DNA from: Candidatus Fermentibacteraceae bacterium
Lineage (GTDB): Bacteria; Fermentibacterota; Fermentibacteria; Fermentibacterales; JCC-6
Reading direction: 5' to 3'
NCBI GenBank assembly: GCA_021162285.1
Contig: JAGGYZ010000286.1
Span: 1 to 5,194 of the forward strand
DNA length: 5,194 nucleotides
This document shows positions 1 through 5,194 of this stretch, in pieces. Each line of letters opens with the position of its first letter. The stretch's first letter is position 1. The notes under the pieces were generated by a model. That model saw only the letters and a program-made list of their open reading frames with translations. It made no database searches and was not told the DNA's origin. A program made the position numbers and the translations under genes.

Positions 1-678
1 GACATGATAGATCGCTGCCATGAAGCGGATGTTCCTGAACCGGTATTTGCATTGGAGAGAGGTGGTTTTCTCCTTACTTTCAAGAGGAAATCGAACATGA
101 CCCCGCAAGTTACCCAGCAAGTACCCAGCAAGATGACCGTACAAGATAGACTGGAGTTATCAAGTTTTCAGAACAGACTTATTCTCATTCTCACAGGAGA
201 GAAATCAAGAACTGAGCTTATGACTATTCTTAATCTTAGAGATCGTAACAGCTTTACTAATAATTATTTAGATCCATCATTAGCTTCTGGATATATTCAG
301 ATGACAATTCCAGAAAGCCCAAAAAGCAGTAAGCAGAAGTATAGCCTGACCGATTTGGGCCGGAGAGTAAAGGATGAGTTCATCGGACATGATATAGGAC
401 ATGATACCGGACATGACAACACTCAAGTCTTAGACAGAATTCAGCAGAACATCATGAGTTTAATCAGTGTAATGAATGGAGAGATGTCAAGATCAGAGAT
501 GATGACGACTCTTGGTGTAACCCGAAGAGAAACATTCTACAAAAATTATTTGAAACCTTCTATTGAAAAGTCACTGTTAGAAATGACGTTGCCTGATTCT
601 CCCCGAAGCAGGAAGCAGAAGTATCGATTAACAAATCCGGGGCTAAGAATGCAGAAGAAACTGAAGGCTGAAAAGTGA
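1..678 (+). CDS. C-terminal part of an AlbA_2/Schlafen-type ATP-binding regulator with two Fic-like winged-helix modules (5' end outside window)
   Basis: The frame is open from base 1, so the ATG at 4 is probably an internal Met and the true start lies upstream. Residues are numbered from that Met. Residues 1-29 (MIDRCHEADVPEPVF...FLLTFKRK) resemble the end of the GHKL/RecG-like ATP-binding domain found in AlbA_2 (Schlafen-like) putative transcriptional regulators. A TPQV-type linker follows at about 33-45. Then come two copies of the winged-helix module known from the C-termini of Fic-like and AlbA_2 proteins, at about 56-122 and 145-214. They share the pattern F..NYL.P, MT[IL]P.SP.S and QKY.LT. 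A GHD-repeat linker (128-139) separates them. Proteins of this family usually have one such module, so two is slightly unusual. The role is inferred to be DNA binding and transcriptional control of the operon. The domain that would prove the AlbA_2 assignment is not in the window. The stop overlaps the next start (GTGA). Confidence 0.8.
   Translation, partial: DMIDRCHEADVPEPVFALERGGFLLTFKRKSNMTPQVTQQVPSKMTVQDRLELSSFQNRLILILTGEKSRTELMTILNLRDRNSFTNNYLDPSLASGYIQMTIPESPKSSKQKYSLTDLGRRVKDEFIGHDIGHDTGHDNTQVLDRIQQNIMSLISVMNGEMSRSEMMTTLGVTRRETFYKNYLKPSIEKSLLEMTLPDSPRSRKQKYRLTNPGLRMQKKLKAEK
112..133 (+). repeat. Short direct repeat in the TPQV-type linker (11-bp unit, two copies)
   Basis: ACCCAGCAAGT at 112-122 is followed by ACCCAGCAAGA at 123-133. 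It lies in the linker between the ATP-binding domain and the first winged helix. The period is 11, not the 12 expected of a four-residue TPQV linker repeat. The reading frame nevertheless matches recognisable protein on both sides, because the following unit (to about 136) is longer. Confidence 0.55.
385..420 (+). repeat. 12-bp tandem repeat, three copies (GHD linker)
   Basis: Three adjacent 12-bp units, GGACATGATATA, GGACATGATACC and GGACATGACAAC, encode GHDI-GHDT-GHDN. This is the linker between the two winged-helix modules of the first gene. The period is a multiple of three, so copy-number change would alter linker length without breaking the frame. Confidence 0.9.
663..667 (+). promoter_or_regulatory. 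Probable ribosome binding site for the GTG-started small gene
   Basis: GAAGG lies 7 bases before the GTG at 675, inside the end of the upstream gene. In this frame a TGA stop occurs at 669-671, so GTG 675 is the first possible start. A second AAGG (811-814) lies 7 bases before the in-frame ATG at 822 and could serve a shorter form. Confidence 0.45.
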
Positions 679-1187
679 ATTCGATACTGAGGAACGGAAT
701 CTCTGGTGGGCATAAACGCGCCATTGTGCCCAACTCTCATTCATCTATGCCAAATCTCAATGGCAACAGCGTTGTCACAGAAATATCAACTTTAGCAGGA
801 AAAAGTGTTAAAGGCGATGTTATGCAAGAAGTTGAAGAATCTGATAAAGGTATCATTAAGGGATCTCACGATCAGGACAACGCACACAATGGCAGGCATG
901 TTACCCCCCAAGATACCGATCAAGATACCGATCAAGATACCGATCAAGTTCCTGGTCACATCATTGGTTTACTTCGAGTTATTATCAACGAGATGGCAAG
1001 CTCAGATATTATGAAAGTAATGGGCTTGAGCCACAAACCATCATTCAGACACAGATACCTGAACCCGGCTATTGGTCTCAATTTGATTGAAATGACTCTG
1101 CCTGAAAAACCCACCAGCCGTAACCAGAAATACCGTCTTACAGGTGAAGGGAAAGCACTTCTTAAAAGATTGAAAAGGAAACAATGA
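675..1187 (+). CDS. Small Fic-like winged-helix protein of unknown function
   Basis: A 170-residue protein beginning with GTG in a GTGA overlap with the preceding stop and ending in an ATGA overlap with the helicase gene. Residues about 94-170 form one winged-helix module of the Fic-like C-terminal type (SFRHRYLNPAIG, IEMTLPEKP, QKYRLT), clearly paralogous to the two modules in the gene before. A low-complexity linker precedes it (HVTPQDTDQDTDQDTDQVPG, residues 75-94), of the TPQ-repeat kind typical of this family. Residues 1-74 are rich in Ser, Asn and Gly and match no domain I recognise. The module normally sits at the end of a larger AlbA_2 or Fic protein. The gene may therefore be a stand-alone DNA-binding protein or a detached remnant of a longer regulator. 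Alternative in-frame starts are ATG 747 (no evident ribosome site) and ATG 822 (AAGG 7 bases upstream), the latter giving 121 residues. The basic C-terminus (LLKRLKRKQ) would suit DNA contact. Its function is inferred. Confidence 0.7.
   Translation: MNSILRNGISGGHKRAIVPNSHSSMPNLNGNSVVTEISTLAGKSVKGDVMQEVEESDKGIIKGSHDQDNAHNGRHVTPQDTDQDTDQDTDQVPGHIIGLLRVIINEMASSDIMKVMGLSHKPSFRHRYLNPAIGLNLIEMTLPEKPTSRNQKYRLTGEGKALLKRLKRKQ
909..948 (+). repeat. 12-bp tandem repeat, 3.3 copies (DTDQ linker)
   Basis: The unit CAAGATACCGAT occurs at 909-920, 921-932 and 933-944, then a partial CAAG. All three full copies are identical, which suggests recent expansion. It encodes the DTDQ repeats just before the winged helix of the small gene. 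A run of six C (904-909) abuts its left edge, and a slip there would shift the frame. Confidence 0.95.
1175..1180 (+). promoter_or_regulatory. Probable ribosome binding site of the helicase gene
   Basis: AAGGAA ends 3 bases before ATG 1184, which is close spacing. With the ATGA stop-start overlap, translation probably depends in part on ribosomes finishing the upstream gene. Confidence 0.5.
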
Positions 1188-3985
1188 ATACAGACACCAC
1201 TTCATATGCATCAGGATCACTGGTAAGAGCCAGGGGCAGGGAATGGGTGGTAATGCCTGACAGCAGAGATGATCTGCTTATTCTTAAACCTCTTGGTGGA
1301 ACAGATGATGAAACAACAGGCATATACCTGCCGCTTGAAAAGGTCGAGTCTGCAACATTCAAAATGCCTGAACCGGATGACCTCGGAGACTACAGGTCGG
1401 CAAGGCTGTTAAGAAACGCCGTTAAGCTTGGTTTCAGGAACAGTGCAGGGCCATTTCGGTGTTTCGGCTCCATTGCAGTAGAGCCAAGACCCTATCAGCT
1501 TGTGCCGCTTCTTATGGCCCTTAAACTTGATCCTGTAAGGCTGCTCATAAGTGATGATGTTGGTATAGGTAAAACAATTGAGGCATGTCTTATTGTTAAA
1601 GAACTCATGGCAAGGGGGGAGATAACCGGCTTCAGTGTACTGTGCCCGGCCCAGCTTGCAGAGCAGTGGCAGACTGAACTGAGAACCAAGTTCCACATTG
1701 AAGCGGAACTGGTTCTGCCTGGAACAGTACGGGCGCTGGAAAAAAACTGCGAAGCAAACCAGTCTGTCTTTGAGAAGTACCCGGTAACAATTGTTTCTCT
1801 TGATTTCATAAAAAGCGACAGGCACAGAAGTGATTTCATAAGGGCATGCCCTAACACGGTTATTGTGGATGAGGCACACCTCTGCAGCAGCAAGGGAACA
1901 AGAAGACACCAGCGGTACAACCTCGTTAAAGCGCTGTCTCAGAACCCGCAGAGAAACATGATATTTGTTACCGCAACGCCGCACAGCGGTAATGAAGATG
2001 CTTTCAGGTCGCTGCTGACACTTCTAAAGCCTGAATTTGCAGAACTTCCTGCAGTTCTCACAGGTAAAGACAATGAACGGCACCGCAGACACCTTGCAAA
2101 GCACTTTGTTCAGCGCATCAGGGGAGACATCAGGGCATACAGCAACGAGAACACTTTCTTTCCCGAAAGAGAAACAAACGACAAAGAGAGCTATCTTCTG
2201 GGGGAAGAGTACAAGAATCTCTTCAACCAGGTTATCAGCTACACCCGGGATTCCATAACAAAGTCAACACGCGACCACAGAGGCAGGGTTCGGTACTGGT
2301 CTGCTCTGGCGCTGCTGCGGGCTCTTGCATCAAGCCCGCGGGCAGCAGCCGCAACTCTTCGCAACCGCTCAATAACCGAGGAAACACAAACCCCGGAAGA
2401 AGCGGATGAACTTGGCCGCAGAATAGTGCTGGATCTGGACACAGACACAGGGGAAGAACCGCCGGACATTATTCCCGGCAGCAAAACAGCCGACAGTATG
2501 CTGAGGAAACTTCAGAAAACAGCGGAAGCAATCACCCCGGAACAGGATGCAAAGCTGCAGAAAGCAATCAAGCTGATAAAGAAACACCTGAAAGAGGGCT
2601 ATCACCCAATTGTATTCTGCCGTTTCATAGACACAGCCGAGTATGTCACAGCCAACCTGAGGAACAAGCTTAAGAAAGCCTCCATAGAGTGTGTTACAGG
2701 TACACTGCCCCACGACGAAAGAGAAAGGGTAATAAGAGAGCTTTCACACCAGCAGCAGAGGGTGCTTGTGTGCACCGACTGTCTCAGTGAAGGAATAAAC
2801 CTTCAGGACGGGTTTAACGCGGTAATACACTACGACCTGTCGTGGAACCCAATGCGCCACGAGCAGAGAGCAGGCAGAGTAGACAGGTTCGGTCAGAAAA
2901 GCACCACAGTAAGAGTAACCAACTACTACGGGGAAGACAACGGAATAGATGAAAGGGTAATGAAGGTGCTTCTTAGAAAGCACACAAGCATTAGAAACTC
3001 TCTTGGAATCAGCGTACCTATTCCAGGCTCAACCAGCGAGATAATGGAAGCTCTTATTGAAGACCTGTTCAACACAGGATCAGACCAGATGCTTCTCACA
3101 GGGTTTGAAGGTTTTATGGCAAAAACAGGCAATGAAATCTTCAAAAAGTGGGACAAAGCGGAAGAGCGGGAAAAACAGTCAAGAACCATGTTCCGGCAAC
3201 TCACCATCAAAGTTGATGAAGTTGCAAAAGAGCTTAAGGAGGCAAGAGAGGCCACAGGCAGCGGCATCAGCATACAGGAGTTTGTAACAGACGCATTAAG
3301 ATTCCACGGCGGCATCGTAACACAGCAGGCAGACAAGCAAACAGACAAAACAATCACACTGAACCTGGCAGGGCTTCCCGACAACCTCAAAGACGCTCTT
3401 GAGATCACAGAAAAAACACAGCAGAAGAAGGTTAGTTTTGAGTTTCCTGCAAAGAACAACGACGAATACATCTCACGCACCCACCCGTTTGTGGAAAACC
3501 TTGCCCAGTTCATTGTAGACACCACAATGGACAGACAGACACAAAGCAAAGCAGGCAGATGCGGTGTAATAAGAACGAACGGAGTGCAGGCAAGAACAAC
3601 CCTTGTTCTAACCAGAAACCGTTACCACATAAACAATCTTCTTACTGAAGACACACAGCTCACAGCTTTTACAGGCACACCTGACAACCCCACTATCCTT
3701 ACAAAACAGGAAGCGGAAGCTCTTCTTACCCTTAAACCGCAGGCGCAGGTAAACCCCGACCTTGCAAAGCAGGCCATAACAAAAGTTACACAGAAGGAAG
3801 AAGATCTCAAAAAAACAGTAACCGCTATTGCAAAAAACAGGGGTAAAGAAATCCTCAACTCCCACACCCGTGTAAGAGCTGCAGCAAAGAGCAGAAACAG
3901 GGCAACCATAACCCTTCAGGAGCCGCCGGACATTCTGGGAATCTACATCTTCCTCCCTGCACCGGGGGGAGCAAACAATGCGTAA
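1184..3985 (+). CDS. SNF2/HepA-family DEAH-box helicase, DISARM DrmD-like
   Basis: A complete 933-residue superfamily 2 helicase/translocase of the SNF2 (HepA/RapA-like) type. Visible motifs in order: an EPRPYQ Q-like element (100-105); motif I, DDVGIGKT (124-131), a variant of the SNF2 DEMGLGKT; motif II DEAH (229-232); motif III TATPH (263-267); in the second RecA-like lobe IVFCRF (476-481), motif V region VLVCTDCLSEGINLQ (527-541); and motif VI HEQRAGRVDRFGQ (559-571). All key ATPase residues are present. An insert at about 395-435 lies between the lobes. Residues about 650-690 are charged and probably helical or coiled coil. The segment from 600 to 933 matches no domain I can name and is likely family-specific. 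It shows no nuclease motif. SNF2 enzymes translocate on double-stranded DNA. Paired with the adjacent methyltransferase, this resembles the helicase of DISARM class 1 (DrmD) and similar helicase-methylase defence operons. The N-terminus differs from the DrmD proteins I recall, so I leave the symbol blank. The start is fixed by the ATGA overlap and an AAGGAA site. Confidence 0.92.
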   Translation: MNTDTTSYASGSLVRARGREWVVMPDSRDDLLILKPLGGTDDETTGIYLPLEKVESATFKMPEPDDLGDYRSARLLRNAVKLGFRNSAGPFRCFGSIAVEPRPYQLVPLLMALKLDPVRLLISDDVGIGKTIEACLIVKELMARGEITGFSVLCPAQLAEQWQTELRTKFHIEAELVLPGTVRALEKNCEANQSVFEKYPVTIVSLDFIKSDRHRSDFIRACPNTVIVDEAHLCSSKGTRRHQRYNLVKALSQNPQRNMIFVTATPHSGNEDAFRSLLTLLKPEFAELPAVLTGKDNERHRRHLAKHFVQRIRGDIRAYSNENTFFPERETNDKESYLLGEEYKNLFNQVISYTRDSITKSTRDHRGRVRYWSALALLRALASSPRAAAATLRNRSITEETQTPEEADELGRRIVLDLDTDTGEEPPDIIPGSKTADSMLRKLQKTAEAITPEQDAKLQKAIKLIKKHLKEGYHPIVFCRFIDTAEYVTANLRNKLKKASIECVTGTLPHDERERVIRELSHQQQRVLVCTDCLSEGINLQDGFNAVIHYDLSWNPMRHEQRAGRVDRFGQKSTTVRVTNYYGEDNGIDERVMKVLLRKHTSIRNSLGISVPIPGSTSEIMEALIEDLFNTGSDQMLLTGFEGFMAKTGNEIFKKWDKAEEREKQSRTMFRQLTIKVDEVAKELKEAREATGSGISIQEFVTDALRFHGGIVTQQADKQTDKTITLNLAGLPDNLKDALEITEKTQQKKVSFEFPAKNNDEYISRTHPFVENLAQFIVDTTMDRQTQSKAGRCGVIRTNGVQARTTLVLTRNRYHINNLLTEDTQLTAFTGTPDNPTILTKQEAEALLTLKPQAQVNPDLAKQAITKVTQKEEDLKKTVTAIAKNRGKEILNSHTRVRAAAKSRNRATITLQEPPDILGIYIFLPAPGGANNA
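3964..3970 (+). promoter_or_regulatory. Strong ribosome binding site of the methyltransferase gene
   Basis: GGGGGGA lies 7 bases before ATG 3978, inside the last codons of the helicase gene. It fixes the methyltransferase start and is the best Shine-Dalgarno-like site in the window. Confidence 0.7.
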
Positions 3986-5194
3986 CACAAGCATCTTTGA
4001 AACCATAACAACAAGAGGCTCGCTTCTTCCATCAGGCTTCCTTATGAAACTTGCAGGCAAAACGGGTGAAGTGGAAAGAACAAAACCTCAAGACTACAAC
4101 CACTCCGGCCAGAAGATGGGTGAGGTAATCAGCAGAGCATGGAACACCCTGCAGGTTCAGTGGGAGCATTTCACTAAAACACAAAACCCGTCAACAGCCC
4201 AGACCAGAGAAAAGTGGCTTATTCCCCTGTTCAGAGAGCTTGATTACGGCAACCTCAAAAGGGCAGAAAAGCAGACAATAGACGGTAAAGACTATCCCAT
4301 TTCACACACCAGAGACAATGTGCCAATACATCTTCTCGGCACACAGATACAACTCGATCACAGAACTCCCGGCAGAACAAGGCAGATACCCCATTCAATG
4401 TTTCAGGAGTATCTGAACAAAACACAGACCCCGCTCTGGGGAATACTGACCAACGGGCTTAAACTAAGGGTACTTCGGGAAAACGCCAGCATGACCCGCC
4501 AGGCATACATAGAGTTTGACCTGCAGAAGATGATGGACGGTAAAATCTACAGTGACTTTGTTCTGCTTTACCTGATCTGCCACGAATCAAGATTCACAGA
4601 ATCAAGATTCATTGAATCAAGATTCACAACAGATGAAACAACAGCGGCAGAAGAAAAATCAACAGAGCAAAAAGAAACAGGGAAAAAGCAGATACAGATA
4701 ATTGAAGCCTGGTCACAGACAGCAAAGAAAGACGGCATAAGAGCCCTCGACTCGCTCAGAACAGGTGTAAAGCAGGCAATTGAAGCCCTTGGCAGAGGTT
4801 TTTTGAACAACCGGCACATCAGAAACAAGCTCAGAGACAGTGAAGCTTACAAACAGAACTACTACAGACAGCTTTTGAGGGCAGTTTACAGAATGATCTT
4901 TCTTCTTACTGCCGAATCAAGAAACCTGCTTCTTTACCCTGACGCAACCGATGACGCAAAAGACAGGTACAACAGGTATTACTCTATAACCAGAATAAGA
5001 AACCTTGCCGAAAAGCGGCGCGGCACCAGGCACAAAGACCTGTGGCAGGCTCTTAACATCACACTGGGCAAACTCTGCAGTTCGCTGCCAACACCGGCAC
5101 TGGGAATTACCCCTCTGGGCAGCTTCCTGTGGAACACACAGGCAACGGAAGCCCTTAACGAGGCGCCCTTTGAAAACCCCAACCCCCTGGAGGC
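3978..5194 (+). CDS. N-terminal part of a large class I DNA methyltransferase (Eco57I/PglX/DrmMI-like), 3' end outside window
   Basis: Translated by hand from ATG 3978, the frame is open to the right edge (405 codons plus 2 bases), overlapping the helicase stop by 8 bp in a different frame. The start follows a GGGGGGA ribosome site. Recognisable family stretches are LLPSGFLMKLAG (16-27), REKWLIPLFRELDYG (77-91), IDGKDYPISH (101-110), LWGILTNGLKLRVLRENAS (153-171), TRQAYIEFDL (173-182), LGRGFL (271-276), YYRQLLRAVYRMIFLL (295-310), RRGTRHKDLWQAL (347-359) and LGSFLW (380-385). These match the non-catalytic N-terminal half of large N6-adenine methyltransferases with an Eco57I-type methylase domain, which often sit beside SNF2 helicases in defence operons. 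Such proteins are usually well over 1000 residues, so most of it, including the SAM-binding and NPPY-type catalytic motifs, is downstream. A 15-bp repeat and a Thr/Glu/Lys-rich linker (about 203-237) interrupt the conserved part. The methyltransferase call rests on my recall of the family, not on a catalytic motif seen here. Confidence 0.75.
   Translation, partial: MRNTSIFETITTRGSLLPSGFLMKLAGKTGEVERTKPQDYNHSGQKMGEVISRAWNTLQVQWEHFTKTQNPSTAQTREKWLIPLFRELDYGNLKRAEKQTIDGKDYPISHTRDNVPIHLLGTQIQLDHRTPGRTRQIPHSMFQEYLNKTQTPLWGILTNGLKLRVLRENASMTRQAYIEFDLQKMMDGKIYSDFVLLYLICHESRFTESRFIESRFTTDETTAAEEKSTEQKETGKKQIQIIEAWSQTAKKDGIRALDSLRTGVKQAIEALGRGFLNNRHIRNKLRDSEAYKQNYYRQLLRAVYRMIFLLTAESRNLLLYPDATDDAKDRYNRYYSITRIRNLAEKRRGTRHKDLWQALNITLGKLCSSLPTPALGITPLGSFLWNTQATEALNEAPFENPNPLE
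4584..4628 (+). repeat. 15-bp tandem repeat, three copies, inside the methyltransferase gene
   Basis: GAATCAAGATTC recurs at 4584-4595, 4599-4610 and 4614-4625, each followed by ACA, ATT and ACA. In frame it encodes ESRFT-ESRFI-ESRFT (residues 203-217). Each unit is a near-palindrome (GAATC-AA-GATTC) and contains two GANTC sites, six in total. The repeat starts just after LLYLICH and leads into a low-complexity linker, a place where family members vary in length. Confidence 0.95.

Noticed and set aside
675..678. Frameshift joining the first two genes into one three-module protein.
   Set aside because: The first gene ends naturally after its second module, and the second frame is closed by a TGA at 669-671 just before GTG 675, so a simple single indel would not give a better fused protein.
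772..800. Possible promoter (TTGTCA) before the ATG at 822.
   Set aside because: No acceptable -10 element at the right distance, and the region lies within an open frame; a match to one hexamer is expected by chance.
909..948. Direct repeats considered as a CRISPR array or replication iterons.
   Set aside because: The units are 12 bp with no spacers, lie in frame inside a coding linker typical of this protein family, and no replication gene is nearby.
805..1014. A 69-codon + strand ORF within the small winged-helix gene.
   Set aside because: It reads the 12-bp repeat in another frame (KIPIKIPIKIPIK) and resembles no protein; the winged-helix frame explains the region.
1409..1984. Long minus-strand ORFs opposite the helicase (also 1495-1920, 2926-3549, 3608-4060).
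   Set aside because: They lie fully antisense to a helicase with intact motifs, have Cys/Ser/Val-rich low-quality translations without family likeness, and show no ribosome sites that I could support.
4568..4828. Minus-strand ORF with a NLDS repeat.
   Set aside because: It is the antisense reading of the 15-bp repeat in the methyltransferase gene.
1..5194. Base-composition break between the regulator genes and the enzyme genes as a sign of separate origin.
   Set aside because: Hand counts of 60-base segments vary widely within and between genes (about 30% GC at 241-300, 50% at 1021-1080, 67% at 2281-2340, 37% at 4621-4680), so no clean boundary can be claimed.

Overview
The window holds four genes on the + strand, packed end to end with overlapping stops and starts. 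It looks like the front part of a mobile or accessory operon of the restriction/phage-defence type. Order: (1) the 3' end of a regulator-like ATP-binding protein carrying two Fic-like C-terminal winged-helix modules; (2) a small protein with a third copy of the same module; (3) a complete 933-residue SNF2/HepA-type helicase; (4) the first 405 codons of a large DNA methyltransferase-like protein that runs off the right edge. No intergenic stretch, RNA gene, CRISPR array, insertion sequence or convincing terminator was seen, and no promoter for the cluster lies inside the window.

Organism: a prokaryote that uses Shine-Dalgarno sites. Arginine is mostly AGA/AGG and isoleucine is often ATA throughout, which is unlike enterobacteria. 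It would fit several archaea and various anaerobic bacteria, but the sequence does not let me choose a phylum, and the genes may be horizontally acquired.

Layout: positions 1-1187 carry the putative regulatory part. Each of its three winged-helix modules follows a short repetitive linker, two of which are clear 12-bp tandem repeats. Positions 1184-5194 carry the enzymatic part. The junctions are GTGA (675-678), ATGA (1184-1187) and an 8-bp overlap (3978-3985), so the four genes are probably one transcript with coupled translation.

Working model (inference): the helicase and methyltransferase form a DNA-modification/anti-phage module related in architecture to DISARM class 1 (SNF2 helicase plus adenine methylase) or other helicase-methylase systems. 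The upstream winged-helix proteins may act as its transcriptional control. The genes that would settle the system type (drmA/drmB/drmC-like, a nuclease, or an ATPase) would lie beyond 5194 and cannot be seen.
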